From assembly GCA_045654885.1 (NCBI GenBank), contig JAZOOF010000024.1:25294-89293 (forward strand): a stretch of DNA of 64,000 nucleotides. Direction: 5' to 3'. The notes below the pieces were generated by a model that was given only the letters and a program-made list of their open reading frames with translations, had not been told where the DNA came from and did not search any database. This document shows positions 1-9,029 of the stretch, one piece after another; position 1 is the first letter of the stretch, and each line of letters opens with the position of its first letter. The translations under genes and the position numbers were made by a program. The DNA comes from HGM04593 sp045654885. Lineage in GTDB: Bacteria > Bacteroidota > Bacteroidia > Bacteroidales > Bacteroidaceae.

Positions 1-2
1 TG

Positions 3-1844
3 ATACATTTGTTGCCCGATTCTGTGGCGAACCAGATTGCGGCCGGTGAGGTCGTGCAGCGCCCTGCATCGGTGGTGAAGGAACTTGTTGAGAATGCCAT
101 CGATGCCGGTGCCACGAAGGTGCAGGTTGTTGTTGCCGATGGTGGCCGCACCCTCATTCAGGTCATTGATAATGGAAAAGGTATGTCCGAGACCGATGCG
201 CGTCTTGCCTTTGAGAGGCATGCGACATCAAAGATAGCGAGTGCCGATGACCTGTTTGCCCTGACAACCATGGGCTTCCGTGGCGAGGCTCTTGCATCTA
301 TTGTTGCAGTTGCTCAGGTAGAACTTGTTACACGCCGCTCCGATGACGAACTTGGAACCCGCATTGTCATGAGCGGTTCAAAGCTTGAGGTGCAGGAACC
401 CGTGGCCGCACCGTCGGGCAGTAACTTCAAGGTAAAGAACCTTTTCTTTAATATCCCGGCACGCAGGAAATTCCTCAAGTCGGTCCAGACCGAACTGAAT
501 AATATTGTAACGGAGTTTGAGCGTGTGGCGCTCGTCAACTGTGATATTGAATTTTCGCTTTCTCACAATGGCAACGAAATGATTTCCCTACCGCCTTCAT
601 CGTTCCGTCAAAGAATAGTCAATCTTTTTGGCAAACGTGTGAATGCTCATCTCATTGAAGTTGCGGTTGAAAGTTCGCTGATAAACATCAAAGGCTTTGT
701 CGGTGCGCCCGAGAGTGCCCGTAAAAAAGGTGCATTGCAGTATTTTTTCGTGAACGGGCGTTACATGCGTCATCCATATTTTGCCAAGGCTGTTGCCGAG
801 GCCTATGGCGAGATAATACCGCAGGGCGAGCAGGTTCCGTTCTTCCTCTGTTTCGATGTGGAGCCATTGCGTATTGATGTCAATATACACCCCACAAAGA
901 CTGAGATAAAGTTCGAGGATGAGTCGAACTTGTGGAAGATTATATCCGCAGCTGTCAAGGAGTCGCTTGGACGCTTCAATGCTGCTCCGAGTCTTGATTT
1001 CGACGATGAACTTATGCCCGAAATTCCGGTCATGGATTTCTCGTCCGGCGCAAATGCACCCGTTTCGGCTCCGAAGGTGTCATACAATCCCTCTTACAAT
1101 CCGTTCAGCAGATGTAAGCCCGCGTATCGTGATTCAGCTGATGGTTGGGAGGCTTTATATGGTGGTGTTGAGGGTGATTCAAAACCACTTGACCTCTCTC
1201 CTTTCGCAGAAGATGAGGACTTGGTCGTGAACGAGCCTCTCATGCCTGTACAGAGCACAATGCACTCTTCGGAATCGGAATTTGTACCAATGTCGCAATA
1301 TAAAGGACAGTATATACTTGTCCCTGTAAAGTCCGGCCTGATGTGGGTACATCAGCGCAGGGCGCATATACGTGTGCTGTTCGAGAAATACCGTCAGCAA
1401 ATGAACGAGAAACGCAGTGCCTCGCAAGGTGTGCTTTTCCCCGAGAGGGTAGAACTCTCCATGAATGAGGCATTGACGCTTGAGTCAATATCGGACGAAC
1501 TGGTATCATTGGGCTTTGATATCTCTTCGCTTGGCGGTGGTACCTTCGTCCTCAATGGAGTTCCGGTGGGTATCGATGGGCTGCAGCCGGTGAAGCTGTT
1601 AACCGATATCATACATAGTGCAATGGAGCAGACCGGTGATGTAAAGGAGAGGGTTTGCGACAGAATTGCTGTTGCAATGGCAAAGGCTGTTGCCATTGTT
1701 GCGGGACAGTTGCTCTCCCACGAGGAGATGGCTTCTCTTATAGATGACCTGTTCAATACCGGTATGCCGTCGCATACCCCCGATGGGAAGCCGGTAATTC
1801 ACATTATGAATGATGCTGAAATTGACCGCAATTTCGCCAAATAG
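3..1844 (+). CDS. mutL: DNA mismatch repair protein MutL (5' end cut by window edge)
   Basis: MutL couples mismatch recognition by MutS to strand incision and repair. The N-terminal GHKL ATPase is clear: a Bergerat-fold region with ELVENAIDAGA, DNGKGM and GFRGEALASI, then a transducer domain ending in DVNIHPTKTEIKF. The C-terminal dimerisation domain (about the last 190 residues) is present. The reading frame is open to the first base and family members usually have a few more residues before LLPDSVANQIAAGE, so the true start probably lies upstream of the window. In the C-terminal domain the usual DQHA(x)2E(x)4E metal site reads HQRRAHIRVLFE, so the key Asp, His and first Glu are replaced; the later ACR- and CPHGRP-type motifs are also degenerate. 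This suggests a MutL without endonuclease activity, though it could simply reflect Bacteroidales divergence. Confidence 0.95.
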   Translation: MHLLPDSVANQIAAGEVVQRPASVVKELVENAIDAGATKVQVVVADGGRTLIQVIDNGKGMSETDARLAFERHATSKIASADDLFALTTMGFRGEALASIVAVAQVELVTRRSDDELGTRIVMSGSKLEVQEPVAAPSGSNFKVKNLFFNIPARRKFLKSVQTELNNIVTEFERVALVNCDIEFSLSHNGNEMISLPPSSFRQRIVNLFGKRVNAHLIEVAVESSLINIKGFVGAPESARKKGALQYFFVNGRYMRHPYFAKAVAEAYGEIIPQGEQVPFFLCFDVEPLRIDVNIHPTKTEIKFEDESNLWKIISAAVKESLGRFNAAPSLDFDDELMPEIPVMDFSSGANAPVSAPKVSYNPSYNPFSRCKPAYRDSADGWEALYGGVEGDSKPLDLSPFAEDEDLVVNEPLMPVQSTMHSSESEFVPMSQYKGQYILVPVKSGLMWVHQRRAHIRVLFEKYRQQMNEKRSASQGVLFPERVELSMNEALTLESISDELVSLGFDISSLGGGTFVLNGVPVGIDGLQPVKLLTDIIHSAMEQTGDVKERVCDRIAVAMAKAVAIVAGQLLSHEEMASLIDDLFNTGMPSHTPDGKPVIHIMNDAEIDRNFAK

Positions 1845-1940
1845 AGCCACGCATGAGAATGTGTACTAATTTATGTGTTAAAAAAAGTTAAAAATAAATC
1901 TAAAACCGGGCCGACAGTTCCCTCCTTTGTAAAATTTATG

Positions 1941-1948
1941 TAATTTTG
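1941..1948 (+). promoter_or_regulatory. Candidate -7 promoter element for the OmpA-family gene
   Basis: TAATTTTG matches the Bacteroidetes -7 consensus TAnnTTTG. A TTTG at 1926-1929 is only 11 bases away, shorter than the usual 19-21, so the -33 part is not convincing. If used, it gives a leader of roughly 145 nt before the start codon at 2100. I see no gene in the rest of 1845-2099. Confidence 0.4.
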
Positions 1949-2099
1949 CAAATAAATAGGTAGACTATGTAAATATCTCTCGTCGGGGAATTTGCGGTGT
2001 GCGCCTTTTAAAACATTACGGTGGCTTGTGTGTTGTTAATATGCGGGTTTCTGTAAAATGAAAATAAGTGTTTATATATAAATCTAATTAGTTTTAAGT

Positions 2100-3245
2100 A
2101 TGAAAAAATTTATGATTTCACTAGCTCTTGCTAGTTTTGCAATGTTCTCTACTGCGCAGGAGACAGTTAGCGAGGTCGTAGTTCCTACCAAGTCTAAATC
2201 GGTAGTTACAAACAGCTTCGGTAGCAACTGGTTCGTTGGTGTTAACGGTGGTGTTAACATTTACAGCGGTGTTTACACAAACGGTGAGAGCGCGTTCAGC
2301 CATCTCTCTCCCGCTCTTGATGTTTACGTAGGTAAGTGGCACACTCCCGGCTTTGGTTGGAGAGTTGCTTATCGTGGTTTGAATATCCAGACATACAAGG
2401 ATTTTGACCACACTGCACTTATGAACTATCATTTCGATGCAATGTTCAACCTGTGCAATCTTATCGGTGGTTACAAGGCAGACCGCGTTTGGAACGTTGT
2501 TCCTTACGTAGGTGTTGGTTGGGCAGGCCGTAAGGCAATGGATCATGAGAATTTCTCAGGCTTTACAGGTTCACTTACAGCTAACTATGGTATCCTCCAG
2601 ACATTCCGTGTAGCTAAGCGTTTGTCTATCAATCTTGAGTTGGCCGGCACATTCTTGCGCAACGGTTTCAGCGGCAAGGTTGGTAGCCAGGGTCATGACA
2701 ATATGTGGTCAGCGGCTGTAGGTCTTACAGTTGACCTCGGTAGAGTAGGTTGGGACAACGCTCCCGATGTTGAGGCTCTCCAGGGTATCTATGCAGGCAT
2801 GATTGACGGTCTCCAGGGTCAGCTCGATGACGCTTTGGCAGCTAACAAGGAGAAGCAGAACCAGATTAAGGCTCTTGAGGAGGCAAACAAGGCTCTCGAG
2901 GCTGAGGCTGCTGCTTTGAGAAATGTTAAGCCACTCAGCGTTTCTGAGTCAATCTTCTTCGAGTTCGGTTCTTCTAAGATTGCTTCTAAGAAGGAGGCTT
3001 TGAACATCAAGGCATATGCAGAGGCTGCTAAGGCTGCAGGTGTAGCTGTTAAGGTAGTTGGTTTTGCCGATGTAGTTGGTTCAAGCGAGTACAACGTTAA
3101 GTTGTCACAGTCTCGTGCCGAGGCTGTAGCAAATGTTCTCAAGGAGAACGGTGCTCAGGTTGAGTCAGTTGTTGGCTACGGTGAGTCTGAGGAGTACAAG
3201 GAGCGCTTCTTGAACCGTCGTGCGGTTATCACAGTTGCTGAATAA
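2100..3245 (+). CDS. OmpA-family outer membrane protein
   Basis: Probable structural porin/OmpA protein anchoring the outer membrane to peptidoglycan. The N-terminus (to about residue 20, ending FSTAQ) is a signal peptide. Residues about 35-225 look like an eight-strand beta-barrel, with alternating aromatic-rich strands such as GSNWFVGVNGGVN. Residues about 230-280 form an Ala/Glu/Leu-rich coiled coil. The C-terminal 100 residues are an OmpA-like peptidoglycan-binding domain (SIFFEFGSSKI, then VVGFADVVGSSEYNVKLSQSRAEAV and NRRAVI). Length (381 aa) is typical for Bacteroidales OmpA proteins. The gene stands alone, with a long leader and a strong terminator just downstream. Its repetitive, biased codon choice (GTT, GGT, AAG) suggests high expression; that is an inference. 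Confidence 0.9.
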   Translation: MKKFMISLALASFAMFSTAQETVSEVVVPTKSKSVVTNSFGSNWFVGVNGGVNIYSGVYTNGESAFSHLSPALDVYVGKWHTPGFGWRVAYRGLNIQTYKDFDHTALMNYHFDAMFNLCNLIGGYKADRVWNVVPYVGVGWAGRKAMDHENFSGFTGSLTANYGILQTFRVAKRLSINLELAGTFLRNGFSGKVGSQGHDNMWSAAVGLTVDLGRVGWDNAPDVEALQGIYAGMIDGLQGQLDDALAANKEKQNQIKALEEANKALEAEAAALRNVKPLSVSESIFFEFGSSKIASKKEALNIKAYAEAAKAAGVAVKVVGFADVVGSSEYNVKLSQSRAEAVANVLKENGAQVESVVGYGESEEYKERFLNRRAVITVAE

Positions 3246-3267
3246 TTATCGATTGGGTAATATATGG

Positions 3268-3304
3268 ATTGAGCAGGCTTCAGTGCCTGCTCAATTTTTT
3301 TGTT
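3268..3304 (+). terminator. Rho-independent terminator of the OmpA-family gene
   Basis: An 11-bp perfect stem (3268-3278 with 3285-3295) around a 6-base loop is followed by a T run, 20 bases after the OmpA stop codon. Confidence 0.9.
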
Positions 3305-3428
3305 TTATTGTGTAGGGCGTTATGGATTTTTCGGTATTGATGTGATGGCTGTTTTTTTCATTTAGAACGCACCCTTTCATCCTTTTCATATTTTTTTGTG
3401 CTTTTGTGAAAAATATTCTTGAAAAAGT

Positions 3429-3459
3429 TTTGCGGTTTAAAATATTTGCTGTACTTTTG
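3429..3459 (+). promoter_or_regulatory. Bacteroidetes-type promoter for the tRNA-Val pair
   Basis: TTTG at 3429-3432 and TACTTTTG at 3452-3459 are separated by 19 bases. This matches the known Bacteroidetes sigma-ABfr consensus (TTTG, 19-21 bases, TAnnTTTG). The first tRNA base is about 30 nt downstream. Confidence 0.8.
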
Positions 3460-3489
3460 CATCGCAATTGAGAAACGGTTGCACCTTTA

Positions 3490-3567
3490 GGACGTTTAGC
3501 TCAGCTGGTTTAGAGCATCTGCCTTACAAGCAGAGGGTCGGCGGTTCGAATCCGTCAACGTCCACCA
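3490..3567 (+). tRNA. tRNA-Val (anticodon TAC), copy 1
   Basis: Complete cloverleaf: acceptor arms GGACGTT and AACGTCC pair, the anticodon stem TCTGC/GCAGA encloses loop CTTACAA (anticodon TAC), and the T-arm carries GGTTCGAATCC-type sequence. The CCA end is encoded (3565-3567). It is identical to the copy that follows after a 14-base gap. Confidence 0.95.
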
Positions 3568-3581
3568 AACTTTTCTTTTTA

Positions 3582-3659
3582 GGACGTTTAGCTCAGCTGG
3601 TTTAGAGCATCTGCCTTACAAGCAGAGGGTCGGCGGTTCGAATCCGTCAACGTCCACCA
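3582..3659 (+). tRNA. tRNA-Val (anticodon TAC), copy 2
   Basis: Exact tandem repeat of the preceding tRNA (offset 92 bases), again with encoded CCA. The two are probably co-transcribed from the promoter at 3429-3459. Confidence 0.95.
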
Positions 3660-3666
3660 ACAAGAG

Positions 3667-3692
3667 GCCTGCGCAATGCGTAGGTTATTTTT
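3667..3692 (+). terminator. Terminator after the tRNA-Val pair
   Basis: CCTGCGC pairs with GCGTAGG around a 3-base loop (one G-T pair), extendable by wobble pairs and followed by a T-rich run, eight bases after the second CCA. Confidence 0.75.
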
Positions 3693-3821
3693 TTGCCCTT
3701 TAGCGAGGGTAGCTTGTTATACCTGTATCAAATAAATGTTTATTTTTTATAAACTTTATCTCTATATTAGGTGTTTATGCCTAAAAAGTGCTATTTTTGT
3801 ACTTTAAAAATATTTTAAAAC

Positions 3822-5168
3822 ATGGAATTGAACATTTTGACAGCCATTTCTCCTGTTGACGGACGTTACAGGGGCAAAGCAGAGCCTTTGGCAGGTTATT
3901 TCTCGGAGTATGCCCTCATCAAGTACCGTGTATTTGTTGAGATTGAGTATTTCATCGCACTTTGCGAGTTGCCCATTCCACAGCTTGCCGCTGTTGACAA
4001 GGCTCTGTTCCCACGCTTGCGCGAAATATACTCAAACTTCACACTTGAGAATGCCAACCGTGTAAAGGAGATAGAGAAGGTTACAAACCACGACGTGAAG
4101 GCTGTGGAATATTTCATCAAGGAGCAGTTCGATGCAATCGGTGGTCTTGATGCATGCAAGGAGTTCATCCACTTTGGCCTGACATCACAGGATATCAACA
4201 ATACATCAGTTCCCCGTTCTATAAAGGATGCTCTTGATGAGGTCTACTACCCTTTGATTGAGGAACTCATTTCACAGCTCAAGAGTTATGCCGAGGCGTG
4301 GGCCGAGATACCTATGCTTGCACGTACACACGGCCAGCCCGCTTCGCCTACACGTTTGGGTAAAGAGGTTATGGTGTTTGTGTATCGCCTTGAGGCGCAG
4401 CTTGCCGAGCTCAAGCGTTGCCCAATCTCTGCCAAATTCGGTGGTGCTACCGGTAACTTCAATGCACACCGTGTGGCATATCCCGGTATCGACTGGAAGG
4501 CTTTTGCAAACAAGTTCGTGAGCGAGAACCTTGGCTTGCAGCGTGAGCAGTACACAACTCAGATTTCAAACTATGATAACCTGGCTGCATTGTTCGATGC
4601 AATGCGCCGCATCAATATCATAATCATGGATATGGACAAGGACTTCTGGCAGTACATATCCAACGAGTTCTTCAAGCAGAAGATTAAGGCCGGCGAGGTG
4701 GGCTCAAGTGCAATGCCTCACAAGGTTAACCCAATCGACTTCGAGAACAGCGAGGGTAATCTTGGTATTGCAAATGCAATTCTTGACCACCTGTCAATGA
4801 AGTTGCCTATCTCTCGCTTGCAGCGTGACCTTACCGACTCAACAGTGCTCCGCAACGTTGGTGTTCCAATGAGCCACATGCTCATCGCTGTCAAGAGTTC
4901 ACTTGTTGGCTTGCGCAAGCTGCTGCTTAACGAGGCGGCAATATATGACGAGCTCGACAACTGCTGGAGCGTTTGCGCCGAGGGTATTCAGACTATCCTT
5001 CGCCGTGAGGCCTATCCAAACCCATACGAGGCACTCAAGGCATTGACACGTACCAACGAGGGTATTAACCAGAACACACTCCTGCAGTTCATCGACGGTC
5101 TCGATGTGCCGGAGAGCGTGAAGGAGGAGCTACGTGCCATTACCCCACATACCTATACAGGTTTTTAA
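3822..5168 (+). CDS. purB: Adenylosuccinate lyase
   Basis: Cleaves SAICAR to AICAR and adenylosuccinate to AMP, each releasing fumarate, in purine synthesis. The N-terminus (LTAISPVDGRYRGKAEPL) matches the E. coli-type PurB subgroup rather than the shorter B. subtilis type. The fumarase/aspartase superfamily signature is present as GSSAMPHKVNP, and the FGLTSQDINNT and RTHGQPASPT motifs provide the catalytic histidines. Length 448 aa is normal. It is the first gene of a run purB-rluB-asnS with gaps of 52 and 27 bases and no terminator between them, so the three are probably one operon. TATTTTTG at 3792-3799 is a plausible -7 element, but its -33 partner is weak. Confidence 0.97.
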   Translation: MELNILTAISPVDGRYRGKAEPLAGYFSEYALIKYRVFVEIEYFIALCELPIPQLAAVDKALFPRLREIYSNFTLENANRVKEIEKVTNHDVKAVEYFIKEQFDAIGGLDACKEFIHFGLTSQDINNTSVPRSIKDALDEVYYPLIEELISQLKSYAEAWAEIPMLARTHGQPASPTRLGKEVMVFVYRLEAQLAELKRCPISAKFGGATGNFNAHRVAYPGIDWKAFANKFVSENLGLQREQYTTQISNYDNLAALFDAMRRINIIIMDMDKDFWQYISNEFFKQKIKAGEVGSSAMPHKVNPIDFENSEGNLGIANAILDHLSMKLPISRLQRDLTDSTVLRNVGVPMSHMLIAVKSSLVGLRKLLLNEAAIYDELDNCWSVCAEGIQTILRREAYPNPYEALKALTRTNEGINQNTLLQFIDGLDVPESVKEELRAITPHTYTGF

Positions 5169-5220
5169 AAAAGAGTAACAGAAATAATTTGGACCGTGAG
5201 GTTCGTAAAATATTTTATAG

Positions 5221-6453
5221 ATGAGCAATTACAGAGACAGATCTTCGGATGGCTTCTCTCCTCGTGGAAACAGGGGCAGAGCATCTTTCAATCCGAACTT
5301 CGATGGCGACAACAAGTTGAAGGGTCGTCCACGTTTTAACAATGGTGACGAGCGCCCTCAGTACAGGAGAGCGAACCGCGAGGATAACAACGGTGGCGAG
5401 TATGGCCGTGGCAGACAGAACAGACGCTATGGCAATGATTCGGGCAATGGCTTTAACCGCTATGGCGGTGAAAGAGGCGGCCGTGGCAGTGATTTCGAAC
5501 CACGCTATGGCGGTGATGTACAGCATCAGGGCCGTGATGGCGGTTCACGCGGCGGTTACCGTGGCGGCTACAAACCCGAAAACGGTGGCGGCGAAAGAAC
5601 CTTCACACCAAAATATCCCGGCGACCGCCGTCCAAAGTATGGCGATAAGGGAAACCGCAAGGGTGCATATGATCCCGGTGCAAAGTACAGCAACAAGAAG
5701 CGTGCGGCATTCCGTGATGCAACGCTTGACCCCGATGCTCCGGTACGTTTGAACAAATATCTGGCCAATGCCGGTATCTGCTCGCGTCGCGAGGCCGACA
5801 GCTACATCGAGGCCGGTCTTATAACCGTTAATGGTGAGGTTGTTACCGAGTTGGGCACAAAGGTTGTTCCAACCGACGATATCCGTTTCAATGGCGAGCG
5901 AGTGAATCCTGAGCGTAAGGTCTATGTCCTTTTGAACAAGCCCAAGGATTGCGTGACAACGGTTGATGACCCACAGGAGCGCAAGACGGTGCTCGACTGC
6001 CTGCGTGGCATAGGCAAGGAGAGAATCTACCCTGTTGGCCGTCTCGACCGCAATACAACAGGTGTGTTGCTTCTCACCAACGATGGCGATATGGCCGCAA
6101 AGCTCACACACCCCAAGTTCATGAAGAAGAAAATCTATCATGTAACATGTGACAAGAACGTTGCAATGTCCGACATGGACTTGCTTGTCAACGGTATCGA
6201 GCTTGAGGATGGCCGTGTATATGCCGACGAGGTTTCTTATGTTAACGAGGCCGACCGCTCACAGATAGGTATAGAAATCCACTCGGGCAAGAACCGTATC
6301 GTGCGCCGCATGCTTGAGCATCTTGGCTACCGCGTGAACAAGCTCGACCGTGTGCTTTTCGCCGGCCTTACCAAGAAGAATCTTCGCCGTGGCGACTGGC
6401 GCTATCTTACCGATAAGGAAATCAACATGCTCCGTCTTGGTGCATACGAGTAA
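5221..6453 (+). CDS. rluB: RluB/RsuA-family pseudouridine synthase with RGG-like N-terminal extension
   Basis: Isomerises a uridine in rRNA (23S for RluB; the exact site cannot be read from sequence). Residues about 175-220 form an S4 RNA-binding domain (LNKYLANAGICSRREAD). The synthase domain follows, with catalytic Asp276 in GRLDRNTTG and the later NRIVRRMLEHLG motif. Residues 1-165 are an extension rich in Gly, Arg, Asn, Tyr and Asp, with many GG-R/Y/G units, absent from E. coli RluB. Similar tails on other proteins bind RNA; that role here is inferred. The gene sits between purB and asnS in an apparent operon. Confidence 0.92.
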   Translation: MSNYRDRSSDGFSPRGNRGRASFNPNFDGDNKLKGRPRFNNGDERPQYRRANREDNNGGEYGRGRQNRRYGNDSGNGFNRYGGERGGRGSDFEPRYGGDVQHQGRDGGSRGGYRGGYKPENGGGERTFTPKYPGDRRPKYGDKGNRKGAYDPGAKYSNKKRAAFRDATLDPDAPVRLNKYLANAGICSRREADSYIEAGLITVNGEVVTELGTKVVPTDDIRFNGERVNPERKVYVLLNKPKDCVTTVDDPQERKTVLDCLRGIGKERIYPVGRLDRNTTGVLLLTNDGDMAAKLTHPKFMKKKIYHVTCDKNVAMSDMDLLVNGIELEDGRVYADEVSYVNEADRSQIGIEIHSGKNRIVRRMLEHLGYRVNKLDRVLFAGLTKKNLRRGDWRYLTDKEINMLRLGAYE

Positions 6454-6480
6454 AGAATTGAAGAAAATAGAAATACAATA

Positions 6481-7884
6481 ATGAAACCGATAAAACGAAC
6501 AAGGATTTCCGACCTGCTCAAGAACGGTCAGGCCGGTGTTGAGGTAAACGTACGCGGTTGGGTGAGAACACGCCGCAGCAGCAAACAGGTTGCCTTTGTG
6601 GCACTTAACGACGGTTCTACCATCAACAACGTACAGGTTGTAATTGACATTGACAAGTTCGACGAGGAGTTCGTGAAGCAGTTCACCACAGGTGCCTGCC
6701 TCAGTGTGAACGGTATGCTCGTGGAATCAATCGGCGGTGGTCAGGCTGTCGAGATTCAGGCAACAGAGATAGAGCTGCTCGGTGCCTGCGACAATACCTA
6801 CCCATTGCAGAAGAAGGGACAGACAATGGAGTTCATGCGTACTGTGGCTCACTTGCGCCCACGTACCAACACCTTTGGTGCTGTGTTCCGCATCCGTCAC
6901 AACATGGCATATGCCATCCACAAGTTCTTCCACGACAAGGGCTTCTACTACTTCCACACTCCGCTCATCACAGCATCGGACTGTGAGGGAGCCGGCCAGA
7001 TGTTCCAGGTTACTACAATGAACCTCTATGACCTGAAGAAGGACGAGAACGGCAGTATCATCTACGACAACGACTTCTTCGGCAAGCAGGCAAGCCTCAC
7101 TGTGTCTGGTCAGCTCGAGGGTGAGTTGGCAGCTACAGCGCTTGGTGCAATCTACACTTTCGGCCCTACTTTCCGTGCCGAGAATTCAAACACTCCACGT
7201 CACCTTGCCGAGTTCTGGATGATTGAGCCCGAGGTCGCTTTCAACGACATCTTCGATAACATGGAACTTGCCGAGGAGTTTATCAAATATTGTATACAGT
7301 GGGCTCTCGACAACTGTATGGAGGATATCACCTTCCTCAACAACATGATAGACAAGGAACTCATCGAGCGTTTGCGTTCAATTGTGAGCACAGAGTTCGT
7401 ACGTCTCAGCTACACCGACGGTATCAAGATTCTTGAGGATGCCGTTGCTGCAGGTCACAAGTTCGAGTTCCCTGTATATTGGGGTGTAGACCTCGCATCG
7501 GAGCATGAGCGCTACCTTGTTGAGACACACTTCAAGCGTCCTGTAATCCTTACCGACTATCCAAAGGATATCAAAGCATTCTACATGAAGCAGAACGAGG
7601 ATGGCAAGACTGTACGTGCCATGGACGTCCTCTTCCCGAAGATTGGCGAGATTATCGGTGGTTCGGAGCGTGAGGCCGACTACAACAAACTTCTCCAGCG
7701 CATTGAGGAGATGAACATCCCAATGAAGGATATGTGGTGGTACCTCGATACCCGCCGCTACGGTTCATGTCCACATTCAGGCTTCGGTCTCGGTTTCGAG
7801 CGTCTGTTGCTCTTTGTGACAGGTATGTCAAACATCCGTGACGTGATTCCTTTCCCACGTACTCCAAATAACGCGGAATTCTAA
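6481..7884 (+). CDS. asnS: Asparaginyl-tRNA synthetase
   Basis: Charges tRNA-Asn with asparagine in the cytoplasm. An N-terminal OB-fold (VNVRGWVRTRRSSKQVAFVAL) binds the anticodon. Class II motif 2 (FRAENSNTPRHLAEFWMIEPE) and motif 3 (GFGLGFERLLLFVTG) are complete; the NTPRHLAEFWMIE form and the full length (467 aa) identify AsnRS rather than AspRS. It is the last gene of the purB-rluB-asnS run and is followed by a strong terminator. Confidence 0.97.
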   Translation: MKPIKRTRISDLLKNGQAGVEVNVRGWVRTRRSSKQVAFVALNDGSTINNVQVVIDIDKFDEEFVKQFTTGACLSVNGMLVESIGGGQAVEIQATEIELLGACDNTYPLQKKGQTMEFMRTVAHLRPRTNTFGAVFRIRHNMAYAIHKFFHDKGFYYFHTPLITASDCEGAGQMFQVTTMNLYDLKKDENGSIIYDNDFFGKQASLTVSGQLEGELAATALGAIYTFGPTFRAENSNTPRHLAEFWMIEPEVAFNDIFDNMELAEEFIKYCIQWALDNCMEDITFLNNMIDKELIERLRSIVSTEFVRLSYTDGIKILEDAVAAGHKFEFPVYWGVDLASEHERYLVETHFKRPVILTDYPKDIKAFYMKQNEDGKTVRAMDVLFPKIGEIIGGSEREADYNKLLQRIEEMNIPMKDMWWYLDTRRYGSCPHSGFGLGFERLLLFVTGMSNIRDVIPFPRTPNNAEF

Positions 7885-7904
7885 AAAACTGCGATATATT
7901 GATG

Positions 7905-7939
7905 CCCCGGGCTTTGATTCAGACAAAGCCCGGGGTTTT
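7905..7939 (+). terminator. Terminator of the purB-rluB-asnS operon
   Basis: A perfect 12-bp GC-rich stem (7905-7916 with 7924-7935) with a 7-base loop and a TTTT tail, 20 bases after the asnS stop. Confidence 0.92.
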
Positions 7940-7969
7940 GTTTGTGTTCGTTATCTTTATTTTTGTGTT

Positions 7970-8003
7970 TTTGATAGATTAAAGTTTATATTCACTAATT
8001 TTG
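7970..8003 (+). promoter_or_regulatory. Candidate promoter for the DMT permease
   Basis: TTTG (7970-7973) and TAATTTTG (7996-8003) are 22 bases apart, one more than the usual maximum spacing. The start codon at 8031 is about 27 bases downstream. Confidence 0.5.
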
Positions 8004-8030
8004 CAAGTGACTTCTAATTCAAGAATCAGA

Positions 8031-8930
8031 ATGAATAAACAATCGGTAGCAGGGCATTTGGCCTGTTTTCTGGCATATGCCATTTTCGGTTTCAATATTA
8101 TTGTGTGCAAGGATTTGACAGCAGGCCACCTTATATCTCCTTTGGCTATATTCTGTCTCAGGTCGGTCGGTGCAGGTGCTCTCTTTTGGCTTATATCGCT
8201 CTTTACTCCAAAAGAGAAGGTTGAGAAGAAGGATTATGCCAGGATATTTGCGGCATCGATGCTGGGATTCTTTGTCTGTCAGCTTACTTTTCTTGCGGGT
8301 ATTCCGCATATCACACCAATGGATTGCTCTGTGCTGTCTGCAATATCGCCAATCTATACCATGATAATTGCTGCCATGGTGCTGAAGGAGCCTATTACCT
8401 GGCAAAAGGCGGGTGGTGTGATAATAAGCTTTGTCGGTATAATCTACCTGATTGTGAGCCGTACTTCGGCCGGGGGCGCTGCTGAAACCTCTCTGTTCGG
8501 AATATTGATGATTGTTCTCAACTCCTTGAGTTTCTCGCTCTATTTGGGAATATTCAAGCCGCTGATTGGCAAGTATTCGGTTGTCACATTCATGAAGTGG
8601 ATTTTCCTGTTTGCCTTTGTGGTATCAGTCCCCTTTTCAGCCGCAGAGATTGTTACTTTGCAATGGAGTGCAGTTCCTCCTGTTCAGCTTGCCGAACTCG
8701 CGTATCTCATTTTATGCGCCACATTCATAACATATTTCCTTATACCTGTGGGACAGAAACGTATCAGGCCTACGCTTGTAAGTATGTACAGTTATGTGCA
8801 GCCCATTATAGCCATTGTAATCAGCATAAGTTTAGGCATGGAGATGCTTACGTGGCAAAAGGTGCTTGCTGCAACAATGGTTTTCGGTGGTGTGGCTGTC
8901 GTAAGCTATAGCAAGAGCCGTGTAGAGTAG
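8031..8930 (+). CDS. EamA/DMT-superfamily permease
   Basis: Inner-membrane transporter of the drug/metabolite (EamA) superfamily; the substrate cannot be told. The protein has about ten hydrophobic segments in two repeats of five; each half shows the EamA pattern, for example TPMDCSVLSAISPIYTMIIAAMV in the first half and RPTLVSMYSYVQPIIAIVIS in the second. The ATG at 8031 is preferred over an upstream in-frame TTG at 8001 because that TTG falls inside the likely -7 promoter element. Length from the ATG is 299 aa, normal for the family. Confidence 0.88.
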   Translation: MNKQSVAGHLACFLAYAIFGFNIIVCKDLTAGHLISPLAIFCLRSVGAGALFWLISLFTPKEKVEKKDYARIFAASMLGFFVCQLTFLAGIPHITPMDCSVLSAISPIYTMIIAAMVLKEPITWQKAGGVIISFVGIIYLIVSRTSAGGAAETSLFGILMIVLNSLSFSLYLGIFKPLIGKYSVVTFMKWIFLFAFVVSVPFSAAEIVTLQWSAVPPVQLAELAYLILCATFITYFLIPVGQKRIRPTLVSMYSYVQPIIAIVISISLGMEMLTWQKVLAATMVFGGVAVVSYSKSRVE

Positions 8931-9029
8931 TGTGTCTGTTTATTGTATAAATAAACTTAAAAGATTTCCTTTTCTGCAATAAAAATATTATACTCGCGTT
9001 GTGAAAGAAAGAAGGAAAGGTTGAGTATT

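Noticed and set aside
3490..3659. Assembly duplication of one tRNA-Val
   Set aside because: Tandem identical tRNA genes are common and the spacer (14 bases) differs from the flanks, so a real duplication is the simpler reading.
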